DNA from: Herbiconiux sp.
GTDB lineage: Bacteria; Actinomycetota; Actinomycetes; Actinomycetales; Microbacteriaceae
Direction: 5' to 3'
Assembly: GCF_023264855.1 (NCBI RefSeq)
Contig: NZ_JAHFUW010000014.1
Span: 1-64,000, forward strand
Length of the DNA: 64,000 bases
Each line of letters begins with the position of its first letter. Position 1 is the stretch's first letter. The translations under genes and the position numbers were made by a program. Positions 46,839 through 55,441 of this stretch are shown piece after piece. The notes under the pieces are model-generated. The model was given only the letters and a program-made list of their open reading frames with translations. It made no database searches and had not been told where the DNA came from.

Positions 46839-46937
46839 ATGGACGACCCTCCTTCTGCCCATCATCCGTTCTTCCTCTCCTCGCCGGTGGTAGCACCCTC
46901 CGGCCGCCTCCTAACGGGAGGCTCCCGTGGCCTTTGA
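46839..46937 (+). CDS. Upstream ORF / candidate leader peptide for corC
   Basis: 32 codons from ATG 46839 to TGA 46935-46937, starting MDDPPSAHHPFFLSSPVV. Five prolines and an acidic-proline start recall MgtL-type leader peptides (MEPDPTP in enterobacteria), which make ribosomes fall off when Mg2+ is low. It begins about 4 nt from the predicted transcription start, so it should be translated leaderless. It runs through the ribosome site of corC and stops 8 nt after the G of the corC start codon. Short, so its status as a gene is an inference. Confidence 0.45.
   Translation: MDDPPSAHHPFFLSSPVVAPSGRLLTGGSRGL
46906..46922 (+). promoter_or_regulatory. Hairpin covering the corC ribosome binding site
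   Basis: GCCTCC (46906-46911), 5 nt, GGAGGC (46917-46922): the right arm is the Shine-Dalgarno sequence of corC. Translation of the upstream ORF would open it. Confidence 0.5.
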
Positions 46938-48351
46938 GCTGATCATGCTCGGCGTGGGGCTCCTGCTCACCGTCGGCACCGGTTTCTTCGTCGCCTCCGA
47001 GTTCTCCCTCGTCAACCTCGACCGCTCCGATCTCGAAGCGCGCGCCGAGCGGGGTGAGAAGGGGATGCAGCCGACGATCAACGCGCTGAAGCACACCTCC
47101 ACGCACCTCTCCAGCGCGCAGCTCGGCATCACACTCACGACACTGCTCACCGGTTACACGATGGAGCCGGCCATCTCCAGTCTTCTGCGCGACCCGCTGC
47201 TGGGGCTCGGCATCCCCGAGACCGTGGTTCCGATCATCAGCGCGACCGTGGGCATCGTGTTCGCCACGCTGCTGTCGATGATCATCGGCGAGCTCGTACC
47301 GAAGAACTTCGCGCTGGCCCTGCCCTTGAAGACGGCGCGCATCGTGGTGCCGTTCCAGCTGGTGTTCACGGCCGTGTTCCGCCCCGCCGTGTCACTGCTC
47401 AACAACAGTGCCAACGGCATCCTTCGTGCCTTCGGCATCGAGCCGAAAGAAGAGCTGTCGGGTGCCCGTACGGCCGAAGAGCTGTCGTCGCTGCTGCGCC
47501 GTTCGGCGATGCAGGGCAGCCTCGACCTCGATACCGCGACTCTGCTGAACCGCACTCTGCTGTTCTCCTCGCACGACGCCTCCGACGTGATGACCCCGCG
47601 GCCGCGCATCGCGAGCGTCAAGCGCGACGACACCGCGGCGACCGTGCTGGCGCTCGCCCGCTCCAACGGGCACTCACGGTTCCCGGTGATCGACGAGGGC
47701 ATCGACGACATCGTCGGGCTCGTGCACGTGAAGCAGGCGGTGGCCATCCCGCGCGAACGCCGTGCGGAGGTGCCCGTCACGGCCATCATGACCGAGACGG
47801 TGCGCGTGCCCGAGACCATGAAGCTCGACGTTCTGCTCGGCGAGCTGCGCGGGCGGGGTTATCAGATGGCCGTGGTGATGGACGAGTACGGCGGAACCGC
47901 CGGCGTCGTCACCCTCGAAGACCTCGTGGAGGAGATCGTCGGCGAACTGGTCGACGAGCACGACCGTAGCCGGGCCGGAGTCGTGCAATCGCGGGGAGCC
48001 ACCACGTTCCCCGGTTCGCTTCGGCCGGACGAGCTGGCCGATCAGGCCGGCATCCAGGTGCCGGAGGACGGGCCGTACGAGACCGTGGCCGGCTTCGTGA
48101 TGAGCGAGTTGGGCCGGCTTCCTGTGGTGGGTGACACGGTGGTGCTTCCCGACGGGGCGCTGCGGGTGGAGCGCCTGGACGGGCGGCGGATCGATCGCAT
48201 CCGGTTCATGCCCGCTCCCGCCGAGGAGGTTCCGGATGCCGACGGCAGCCGGTCGGGCCTGGCCAAGAACCGGGCCGACTTCGACAGGGCCGTGACGAAA
48301 GACGCAGCGACCAAAGAAGCAGTGACCAAGAAGGGGGTGGACCATGTCTGA
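46927..48351 (+). CDS. CNNM/CorC family transporter (hemolysin-like), full length
   Basis: 474 aa from GTG 46927. DUF21/CNNM membrane domain (~1-185: SEFSLVNLDRSDLEARAERG, LGITLTTLLTGY, IGELVPKNFALALP), two CBS repeats (~205-330: VMTPRPRIASVKRDD, then AVVMDEYGGTAGVVTLEDLVEEIVGE) and a C-terminal CorC_HlyC domain (~345-430). CNNM proteins are linked to Mg2+/Na+ exchange and Mg2+ efflux. It is followed by a paralogue with an 8 bp overlap, so the two could form a heteromeric pair. Confidence 0.9.
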   Translation: MAFELIMLGVGLLLTVGTGFFVASEFSLVNLDRSDLEARAERGEKGMQPTINALKHTSTHLSSAQLGITLTTLLTGYTMEPAISSLLRDPLLGLGIPETVVPIISATVGIVFATLLSMIIGELVPKNFALALPLKTARIVVPFQLVFTAVFRPAVSLLNNSANGILRAFGIEPKEELSGARTAEELSSLLRRSAMQGSLDLDTATLLNRTLLFSSHDASDVMTPRPRIASVKRDDTAATVLALARSNGHSRFPVIDEGIDDIVGLVHVKQAVAIPRERRAEVPVTAIMTETVRVPETMKLDVLLGELRGRGYQMAVVMDEYGGTAGVVTLEDLVEEIVGELVDEHDRSRAGVVQSRGATTFPGSLRPDELADQAGIQVPEDGPYETVAGFVMSELGRLPVVGDTVVLPDGALRVERLDGRRIDRIRFMPAPAEEVPDADGSRSGLAKNRADFDRAVTKDAATKEAVTKKGVDHV

Positions 48352-49378
48352 TTGGCTCGGAATTCTCTGGCTCGTCCTCCTGCTGATCGGCAACGCCTTC
48401 TTCGTGGGCGCGGAGTTCGCCGTCATCTCGGCCCGTCGCTCGCAGATCGAGCCGCTCGCCGAGCAGGGCAAGGCCAGCGCCAAGACCGCCCTCTGGGCGA
48501 TGGAGCACGCCACCCTCATGCTGGCGACCAGCCAGCTGGGCATCACCGTGTGCTCGCTGCTCATCCTGAACGTGTCCGAACCCGCCATCCATCACCTGCT
48601 CGAGGTTCCGCTGCATCTCACCGGTCTGCCCGAAGAGGTGATCGGCACGGTCGCGTTCATCATCACGCTCGTGCTGGTGTCGTTCCTGCACGTGGTGTTC
48701 GGCGAGATGGTGCCGAAGAACCTGTCGTTCTCGGTGCCCGACCGCGCTGTGCTGCTGCTGGCGCCCCCGCTGGTGGGCATCGCGCGCATCTTCCGCTTCA
48801 TCATCGTGGCGCTGAACTCCACGGCGAACGGCGTGTTGCGCCTGTTCAAGGTGGAGCCCAAGAGCGAGGCCGCGAGTGCGTTCACGCTCGACGAGGTGTC
48901 GACCATCGTGGCGCAGTCCACGAAGGAGGGCGTGCTCTCCGATAACACCGGCACGCTGTCGGCGGCGTTCGAGTTCACCACCAAGACCGTGGCCGAGGTG
49001 GCGGTGCCGCTCTCGTCGCTGGTCAGCCTGCCCGATTCGGCCACGCCGGCCGACGTCGAACGTGCCGTCGCCAAGTACGGCTTCTCGCGCTATGTGCTCG
49101 TCGACGCGGAGGGGCTGCCTTCGGGGTACGTGCATCTGAAAGACGTGATCGATCTCGACGACGACGAGTTCGACGACCCGATCCCGGCCAAGCGCATCCG
49201 TCAGCTGCCCTCGCTGTTCGAGAAGACCGATCTGGAGGATGCCCTGGCCTCGATGCGCAAGTCGGGGGCGCATCTGGCGCGGTCGTTCACGGAGTCGGGC
49301 TCGACGACGGGCGTGCTGTTCCTCGAGGACATCATCGAGGAGCTGGTGGGCGAGGTTCAGGACGCTACTCGGCGGTAG
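48344..49378 (+). CDS. CNNM/CorC family transporter, short paralogue
   Basis: 344 aa from ATG 48344, overlapping the previous gene by 8 bp. The same DUF21 membrane domain (~1-185: GAEFAVISARRSQIEPLAEQG, FGEMVPKNLSFSVP) and two CBS repeats (~205-340), but the CorC_HlyC domain is absent. In actinobacteria such proteins often occur as adjacent long and short copies. It probably works with the long partner in ion transport (inference). Confidence 0.88.
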   Translation: MSDWLGILWLVLLLIGNAFFVGAEFAVISARRSQIEPLAEQGKASAKTALWAMEHATLMLATSQLGITVCSLLILNVSEPAIHHLLEVPLHLTGLPEEVIGTVAFIITLVLVSFLHVVFGEMVPKNLSFSVPDRAVLLLAPPLVGIARIFRFIIVALNSTANGVLRLFKVEPKSEAASAFTLDEVSTIVAQSTKEGVLSDNTGTLSAAFEFTTKTVAEVAVPLSSLVSLPDSATPADVERAVAKYGFSRYVLVDAEGLPSGYVHLKDVIDLDDDEFDDPIPAKRIRQLPSLFEKTDLEDALASMRKSGAHLARSFTESGSTTGVLFLEDIIEELVGEVQDATRR

Positions 49379-49444
49379 GTTCCGCGGGGTGGCGCGGCAG
49401 TCGTACGGGGCTGAATGTCGGTGGTCACTGATTGAATTAATCTC

Positions 49445-50803
49445 ATGATAGAGATGAAGGAATCGGATGCCGGCACACGGCGACGATTCCTCGCGCGTGA
49501 AGCGTTCGATGATGATCTCTACCTGCTGGAAGACATTCGGCGTCGGAAGTCGGCGTTGGAGGGGGACGAGAGCGTCGTGGTGGCGCGGTTGTCGCGGCGT
49601 GCCAGGGGGATGACATTGGGGCTCGACGCGGACGAGTCAGCGCTGTGTGGGTTTGCTCGAACCGACGAGGAGAAGCGGCTGCTGGTCGCCGAGGTCGGGG
49701 CGGCGGTGCGGGTGCCGGAGGGCACGGTCGGTGTGATGGTGTCGGATGCGGAGACACTCGCCACGTCCTTGCCGTTGACGTTGGCTGCTCTGCAGGCGGG
49801 GGAGATCACCGGCCGACACGCCCACGTCATGGTCGCCCAGTGCTCCACAATCCCCCTGGAAGCGCACGCGCAGTTCGAGGAGGCGTTGCTGCCGGTGGCG
49901 GGACGGTTGACGGTGGCGCAGTTCACCCAGCGCGCCCGCGTCTTCCGGGAGCGAGTGCATCCTGACTCTCCCCGTAAGCGGCACGTGGAGGCGTTGGATC
50001 GTCGGGGTGTGTGGGTGGATCCGGCGGCGGACGGGATGGCTCAGTTGAGCGTGTTGCTGCCGGCCGCGGATGCGATCGCGATCGATGACAAGCTCGATCA
50101 GATCGCCCGCTCCCAGCGCGGCCCCGACGAGCCCCGCACCCACGCCCAACGCCGCTGCGACGCAGCAATCGCCCTACTGCTCGATCCCGAGGGTGACCTT
50201 GCCCGGGTGGCGCAGCGGATCCGCCCGCAGGTCATCCTCACCGTTCCCGCCCTGTCGCTCCTGGGCCACACGGAGGAGCCCGCCGAACTGCACGGGTATG
50301 GCCCGATCGACCCCGTGACGGCCCGCCGCCTGACCGCAGACGCACCGAGCGTGACCCGGTGGCTGACCGACCCGGTCACCGGTCGGGTGCTGGATGTGGG
50401 GCGGGAGAACTACCGCATCCCGACCGAACTGCGCCTGGCGCTCACGATCGAAGACGAGACCTGCCGGTTCCCCGGCTGCCGACGCCGCGCGCAACGGTGT
50501 GAACTCGACCACGTCCACGCCTGGGCCCACGGCGGTGAAACCTCCCACGCGAACCTCGCGAGCCTGTGCTCGAAGCATCACCACTTGAAGCACGAATCCG
50601 ACTGGACCGTCGAAGCACTCTCCGACCGGGAGTTGCGGTGGACATCCCCGATCGGCAGGGTTCACATCACCGAACCCGCCAACCCGGCACACCCACCCTG
50701 GCCCGAACGACCACCGACCCCGGGGGTGGAACCATCACCGAAACGACCCACCTTCAAACCGGTCGGCGACAGCCCCACCATGCCTGACAACGCGCCCTTC
50801 TGA
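49445..50803 (+). CDS. HNH endonuclease domain protein (DUF222/13E12 family)
   Basis: 452 aa from ATG 49445 (second ATG at 49454). N-terminal DUF222 (~1-300: LEDIRRRKSALEGDE, GEITGRHAHVMVAQCS, RVAQRIRPQVILTVP) and C-terminal HNH motif CRFPGC, CELDHVHAWAHGGETSHANLASLCSKHHHLKH. 13E12-type proteins are usually multicopy in actinobacteria and associated with genome islands; nuclease activity has rarely been tested. The start region (GAATTAATCTC) is AT-rich for this genome, and no ribosome site is visible. It may be leaderless or a recent arrival. Confidence 0.85.
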   Translation: MIEMKESDAGTRRRFLAREAFDDDLYLLEDIRRRKSALEGDESVVVARLSRRARGMTLGLDADESALCGFARTDEEKRLLVAEVGAAVRVPEGTVGVMVSDAETLATSLPLTLAALQAGEITGRHAHVMVAQCSTIPLEAHAQFEEALLPVAGRLTVAQFTQRARVFRERVHPDSPRKRHVEALDRRGVWVDPAADGMAQLSVLLPAADAIAIDDKLDQIARSQRGPDEPRTHAQRRCDAAIALLLDPEGDLARVAQRIRPQVILTVPALSLLGHTEEPAELHGYGPIDPVTARRLTADAPSVTRWLTDPVTGRVLDVGRENYRIPTELRLALTIEDETCRFPGCRRRAQRCELDHVHAWAHGGETSHANLASLCSKHHHLKHESDWTVEALSDRELRWTSPIGRVHITEPANPAHPPWPERPPTPGVEPSPKRPTFKPVGDSPTMPDNAPF

Positions 50804-50838
50804 TCACCACCGCAACGGCCAGCTATCGGCCGAGGGAC

Positions 50839-51978
50839 TTAGTGGCGGGGGCGTGCTCGCAGGTACGGGGCGGGCCAGTAGTCGATGTCCACACCGAGCT
50901 CGGTGGCGGCACGCAGGGCGAAGTGCGGGTCGCGGAGCAGTTCGCGCGCCAGCAGAACCACGTCGGCACGACCCGAGGCCACGATCTCTTCTGCCTCCTG
51001 AGGCGTCGTGATCAGACCCACGGCCCCGACCGGTGCGTCGGCGTTCTGCTTCACATACTCGGCGAACGGAACCTGGTAGAGCGGACCGACCGGGATGCGC
51101 ACGCCCAGCACGTTGCCACCGGTCGAGATGTCGAAGAGGTCGGCGCCGGCATCCTGAGCCCACGCCGCGACCAGGGCGGTCTGCTCCTGGTTCCAGGGCG
51201 GCGCGGTCGCCGCCTCGCCGCGCTCATCGATCGCATCCTCGCCCTCGCCCGGCTCGTCGAGCCAGTCGGTGGCCGACAGACGCACGAACAGAGGCACGCC
51301 CTCACCCACCTCGGCACGGATGGCGCGCACGATCTCCAGCAGCAGCCGGGCGCGGTTCTCCAGCGAGCCGCCGTATTCGTCCGTGCGGTCGTTGGACGCG
51401 GGGGACAGGAACTGATGCACCAGGTAACCGTGCGCTCCGTGGATCTCGATGACCTCGAAACCGGCCTCGACGGCCCGACGGGCGGCCACCCGGAAATCGT
51501 CGACCACACCGGCGATCTGTTCCACCGTGAGTGCGATCGGCACGGCGTATCCGGTGAATGCTAGGGCGGAGGGCCCGACCGTCTGCCAGCCACCTTCTTC
51601 GACCGGGACTGTGCCCTGCGCGGGGCTCCAGGTGCGGTACGTCGACGCCTTTCGGCCGGCATGGGCGAGCTGGATGCCGGGAATCGCGCCTTGAGCGCGC
51701 ACGAAGGCGGTGATCCGAGTGAACGCATCGCGCTGCGAGTCGTTCCAGATACCCAGGTCTTCCGGTGAGATGCGGCCCTCGGGCGACACGGCCGTGGCTT
51801 CGGTCAGAATCAGCCCCGCACCGCCGATGGCGAACGAGGCGAGGTGTGCGAAGTGCCAGTCACCGGGCATCCCGTCACGCCGCTCCACCGAGTACTGGCA
51901 CATCGGTGCCACCCAGATGCGGTTGCGCGTCGTGACCGAGCGGAGAGTGAGAGGGGCGAAGAGAGCGGAGTCGGGCAC
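50839..51978 (-). CDS. Old yellow enzyme family flavin oxidoreductase (YqjM-like)
   Basis: 379 aa from GTG 51978 with an AAAGGA site. FMN-dependent TIM-barrel ene-reductase. Features: RNRIWVAPMCQYS with the regulating Cys typical of YqjM, LAHAGRKAS (the substrate His), IHGAHGYLVHQFLSP, NDRTDEYGGSLENRARLL and VLLARELLRDPHFAL. Uses NAD(P)H to reduce activated C=C bonds. It is divergent from the hydrate-dehydratase gene. Confidence 0.92.
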   Translation of the reverse strand: MPDSALFAPLTLRSVTTRNRIWVAPMCQYSVERRDGMPGDWHFAHLASFAIGGAGLILTEATAVSPEGRISPEDLGIWNDSQRDAFTRITAFVRAQGAIPGIQLAHAGRKASTYRTWSPAQGTVPVEEGGWQTVGPSALAFTGYAVPIALTVEQIAGVVDDFRVAARRAVEAGFEVIEIHGAHGYLVHQFLSPASNDRTDEYGGSLENRARLLLEIVRAIRAEVGEGVPLFVRLSATDWLDEPGEGEDAIDERGEAATAPPWNQEQTALVAAWAQDAGADLFDISTGGNVLGVRIPVGPLYQVPFAEYVKQNADAPVGAVGLITTPQEAEEIVASGRADVVLLARELLRDPHFALRAATELGVDIDYWPAPYLRARPRH

Positions 51979-52069
51979 GCGCGTCCTTTCGGAAGGCCAT
52001 CGGGGGTGTCCTTCGATTATCGTCCTTCGCGGGCGAGCCCCTGTCGGTCGCCCGTCCTATCGTGGAGTC

Positions 52070-52942
52070 ATGAGCGATCAGGCATCCGCGACCGACTGGC
52101 GTGACTGGACCGAACTGGCGGCGGCCGAGTGCATCGCGGCACCGGGAGCCGACGACGACAAGTACTCCCGGGGCGTGCTGGGAGTGGTGACGGGGTCGGA
52201 CGAGTTCCCGGGCGCCGCGGTGCTCGGCGTCGAGGCGGCCGCCCGGACGGGCCTCGGTATGGTGCGGTACCTCGGCCCCGACACGGCCAGCCGGTTCGTG
52301 CTGCAGGCGCGACCCGAGGTCGTCACCGCATCCGGCCGCGTGCAGGCCTGGCTCGTGGGCTCCGGGATGAGCGCCGCCACCCGCAGCGACGACGACCAGC
52401 GCCGGCTCACCGCGGCCTTCGCCGACGGCACCCCGATCGTGGTCGATGCGGGTGCCCTAGACCTGCTGGGCTCGGTCACCGGGCCCGCAGTCATCACTCC
52501 GCACGCGGGCGAACTCGTCGGAGTTCTCGACGCCCACGGCATCACGGCCGACCGCGCCGCCGTGCAGGCCGACCCAGCGCGCTGGGCCGAACGGGCGGCC
52601 GACGCCACCGGCCTGGTGGTGCTGCTCAAGGGCCGCGTCACCCACGTCTGCTCGCCCCTGCTCGACGGCGAACGGATCGGCGCACGCATCGAAGCACCCT
52701 CCAGCTGGGCCGCGACGGCGGGCTCGGGTGACGTGCTCGGCGGCATCGTCGGCGCCGTCATCGCCACCCACGCCGAGCAGGCGGCCGATCCGGAGCGCCT
52801 GGTGGCCCTGGCCGCGACAGGCGCCTATGTGCACGCCTGGGCGGCCGAACGAGCTTCACGCGGCGGGCCGATCGTCGCCTCCGACATCGCAGCGTCGGTG
52901 CCGCGGCTGATCGCGCGGCTGGTCAGCGGCATCGACGACTGA
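52070..52942 (+). CDS. nnrD: ADP/ATP-dependent NAD(P)H-hydrate dehydratase
   Basis: 290 aa from ATG 52070. Ribokinase-like fold repairing hydrated NAD(P)H. Markers: YSRGVLGVVTGSDEFPGAAVLG at the start, PAVITPHAGEL, VVLLKGRVTHV and the catalytic ATAGSGDVLGG. The epimerase domain often fused to it is absent here. A TATCGT box 6 nt before the start suggests a leaderless mRNA. Confidence 0.9.
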   Translation: MSDQASATDWRDWTELAAAECIAAPGADDDKYSRGVLGVVTGSDEFPGAAVLGVEAAARTGLGMVRYLGPDTASRFVLQARPEVVTASGRVQAWLVGSGMSAATRSDDDQRRLTAAFADGTPIVVDAGALDLLGSVTGPAVITPHAGELVGVLDAHGITADRAAVQADPARWAERAADATGLVVLLKGRVTHVCSPLLDGERIGARIEAPSSWAATAGSGDVLGGIVGAVIATHAEQAADPERLVALAATGAYVHAWAAERASRGGPIVASDIAASVPRLIARLVSGIDD

Positions 52943-53001
52943 ACGAGCCCGTCGACTGAAAGAGCCTGCCGTCATCGGCCGAAGTGCCGACTAGGTGTCG
53001 G

Positions 53002-53679
53002 TCAGTCGGTCGGGACGGCGGTGAGCGAGACCTCGATGGTCGAACGGCCCGACGCGGTGCCCGGCACGGTGATGCCGTAATCCGCCAGATCGACCGGGAT
53101 GCTGCCCGAGAGCGTCACCGTCTCGCCGTCCGTCTCGAGCAGTGCATCGAGCGACACGGTGTTGCTCACACCGCGAACGGTCAGGATCCCCGAAACCGGT
53201 ACCGTCTCGTCGTCACCGTCCTCGGTCTCCAGAGGAATGGCCTGGGTGAGCACGAACGTGGCGGTCGAGTTGCCGCCGGTCGCCGCGATCAGCCCTCGCA
53301 GCACCAGATCCTGCGCCGGATCCGAGCCGGCCAAGGTCGAGAGGTCGACCATGAACTCCGCCTCGGTGACGGCCTCATCCGTGCGACCGATCATGCCCGA
53401 GATGTCGGAGGTCCGCCCGCCGACGAGCTGCTCGCCCGCGGCACTCAGGCGGTACTCCACCCACGACGAGGGGTCGATCTGCCAGCTGCTGGTCGCGCCC
53501 GACGCTCCGGCCACCTCGTCGGCCGGGGTGTCGACCACGGTGGGGACGATCTGCTGCATCGTGGCCGTGGAGTCCAGCGCCATGCTGCGCCCGAGGATGG
53601 GCATCGCCACCGCGGCTACGGCACCGACAGCGGCCGCGCCCGCGATGAGGGCGACGACGTACTTGACGGAGTTCTTCAC
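53002..53679 (-). CDS. YceI family protein with N-terminal membrane anchor
   Basis: 225 aa from GTG 53679 (MKNSVKYVVALIAGAAAVGAV). A single N-terminal hydrophobic segment anchors it outside the membrane. The lipocalin-like YceI domain (~70-220) has TSSWQIDPSSWVEYRLS, EAEFMVDLSTL and VSGILTVRGVSNTVSLD. YceI proteins bind isoprenoids such as quinones. The upstream part of the open frame is not used. Ligand unknown. Confidence 0.82.
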   Translation of the reverse strand: MKNSVKYVVALIAGAAAVGAVAAVAMPILGRSMALDSTATMQQIVPTVVDTPADEVAGASGATSSWQIDPSSWVEYRLSAAGEQLVGGRTSDISGMIGRTDEAVTEAEFMVDLSTLAGSDPAQDLVLRGLIAATGGNSTATFVLTQAIPLETEDGDDETVPVSGILTVRGVSNTVSLDALLETDGETVTLSGSIPVDLADYGITVPGTASGRSTIEVSLTAVPTD

Positions 53680-53833
53680 GGGACGCTTTCGGATCGGGAA
53701 CGATGACCAGTCAAGCAAGCGAAGGTGGTCGATCGCTGGGAACCGCCGGAGTACGCCCTGCATCTTCGGTCACAGCTCGCCCCCCCCACCACGACGACTG
53801 CGCCGGTCACCGTGCATTCAGAGTGCGCCCACT

Positions 53834-55153
53834 ATGCTGACCCACGTGCTGACACGTGTGCGACGACTCGCTACCCGGCCCGTCGTCCTCTGGTCGGCGT
53901 TCGCCCTGACCCACCTGTGGCTGGGCTGGGTGGGTCTGAACCACCCGAACCTCCCGTTCGGCGACGTCACGAACGTGTACCTGCCGTGGGTGCAGCAGTC
54001 CCTCGACGGCTATCGTCTCGGCGTCGACGGCCCGTGGGTGTACCCCATTCTGGCGTTCCTGCCGATGCTCGCCTCCCTCGTTCTCGGGCCGGGCCTCTAC
54101 GGCATCGGCTGGATGCTGATGGTCAGCATCGCGGATGCCGCGATCTTCGCCTACCTGATCACCCGTCGTTCCCGCACCGAGGTTCCCGCCGCCGGGCACG
54201 GCCTGCGCATCCTCGCCGCCTGGTGGTGGCTGGCGTTCCTCCTGCTGATCGGCCCGGTTTCTGTCGGGCGCATCGACATCTTCACCGTCGACCTCGTGAT
54301 CGCCGGGCTGCTGGTCATCCGCAACCGGCCGGCCCTCGCCGGCGTGCTGCTGGGCCTGGCCACCTGGGTGAAGGTCTGGCCCGCCGCTCTGATCGCGGCC
54401 GGAGTGATCGCGATGCGCCGGCGCCTGCGCGTGGCCGTCGGCGCCCTGATCACCCTCGTGGGTGTCGCGGCCGGTGCTCTGGCGTTCGGCGCCGGGCTCA
54501 ACGCCTTCAGCTTCGTGTCCGAGCAGACCGGCCGCGGAATGCAGGTGGAGGCGCCCATCTCGTCGCTCTGGATGTGGCTGGCGTTCTTCGGCGACCGCAC
54601 GCGGGTGTACTACGACCACGAGATCCTGACCTTCCAGGTCACCGGCCCCGGCAGTGATCTCGCGGCCATGCTCATGACTCCTCTGCTCGTCGTCGCGGTC
54701 GCCGCCATCCTCGTGCTCGCCGTGTTCGTCGTGCGCACCGGCGCCGCCTCGACAGTGGTGCTGCCCCCGCTCGCCCTGGCGCTCGTCGCCGCGCTGATCG
54801 TGTTCAACAAGGTGGGGTCGCCCCAGTTCATGGTGTGGCTGTCGGCCCCGATCATCCTGGGTATCGTCACCCAGGGCCGCCGCTTCTTCCTCCCGGCGAT
54901 GATGGCCTTCGTGATGGGCGCGCTCACCCAGGTGATCTACCCGATCGCCTACGACTGGGTGCTGGGGCTCGACCCGGTGATGCTCGGTGTGCTGACCGTG
55001 CGCAACCTGCTCTCGATCGCCATGCTCGGGGTCGGTGTGGCCATGCTGTGGCAGAGTAGGAAGTCCTCACGACCCGTGGGCCCGAGAGAGGTGGATGAGC
55101 ATGCTGGTGGCCTTTTCCGTGGCACCTTCCGGCGGGCCGTCGCAGAGCGGTGA
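53834..55153 (+). CDS. GT87-like polyprenol-dependent glycosyltransferase, multi-TM
   Basis: 439 aa from ATG 53834. About ten hydrophobic segments; a DxD-like acidic pair is absent in the visible first loop, but FGDVTNVYLPWVQQSLDGY followed by a short loop is the usual GT87/DUF2029 N-terminal signature. Such enzymes add mannose from polyprenyl phosphate to cell-envelope glycans in actinobacteria. Its end overlaps the next gene by 59 bp. Confidence 0.75.
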   Translation: MLTHVLTRVRRLATRPVVLWSAFALTHLWLGWVGLNHPNLPFGDVTNVYLPWVQQSLDGYRLGVDGPWVYPILAFLPMLASLVLGPGLYGIGWMLMVSIADAAIFAYLITRRSRTEVPAAGHGLRILAAWWWLAFLLLIGPVSVGRIDIFTVDLVIAGLLVIRNRPALAGVLLGLATWVKVWPAALIAAGVIAMRRRLRVAVGALITLVGVAAGALAFGAGLNAFSFVSEQTGRGMQVEAPISSLWMWLAFFGDRTRVYYDHEILTFQVTGPGSDLAAMLMTPLLVVAVAAILVLAVFVVRTGAASTVVLPPLALALVAALIVFNKVGSPQFMVWLSAPIILGIVTQGRRFFLPAMMAFVMGALTQVIYPIAYDWVLGLDPVMLGVLTVRNLLSIAMLGVGVAMLWQSRKSSRPVGPREVDEHAGGLFRGTFRRAVAER

Positions 55154-55439
55154 CCCCGACGGCGCGAGCCTGCACGACGCCGTCGCCGCGGCGGTCGAGG
55201 TGGTGCGCTCCTCCGGCCTGCCGAACTCCACCGACGCGATGTTCACCACGATCGAGGGATCGTGGGATGAGGTCTTCGACGTGGTACGGCGTGCCACCGA
55301 GGCCATCCAGGCGTACGGCCCGCGCGTCTCGCTCGTGTTGAAAGCCGACATCCGTGGCGATCGCACCGGCGAGCTCGAGGGCAAGGTCGAGCGGCTGGAA
55401 GCGGCCCTCGCGCGTCGCGACGACCAGCCGGGCGCCTAG
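55095..55439 (+). CDS. Thiamine-binding protein (MTH1187/YkoF-like)
   Basis: 114 aa from ATG 55095 (MSMLVAFSVAPSGG); ATG 55101 is an alternative. The small ferredoxin-like fold with SLHDAVAAAVEVVRSSGLPN and TTIEGSWDEVFDVVRRATEAI matches DUF77/MTH1187 proteins, which bind thiamine. It lies inside the end of the preceding glycosyltransferase gene (59 bp overlap) and ends 2 bp before the stop of the convergent CWB2 gene. Confidence 0.8.
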   Translation: MSMLVAFSVAPSGGPSQSGDPDGASLHDAVAAAVEVVRSSGLPNSTDAMFTTIEGSWDEVFDVVRRATEAIQAYGPRVSLVLKADIRGDRTGELEGKVERLEAALARRDDQPGA

Positions 55440-55441
55440 CC

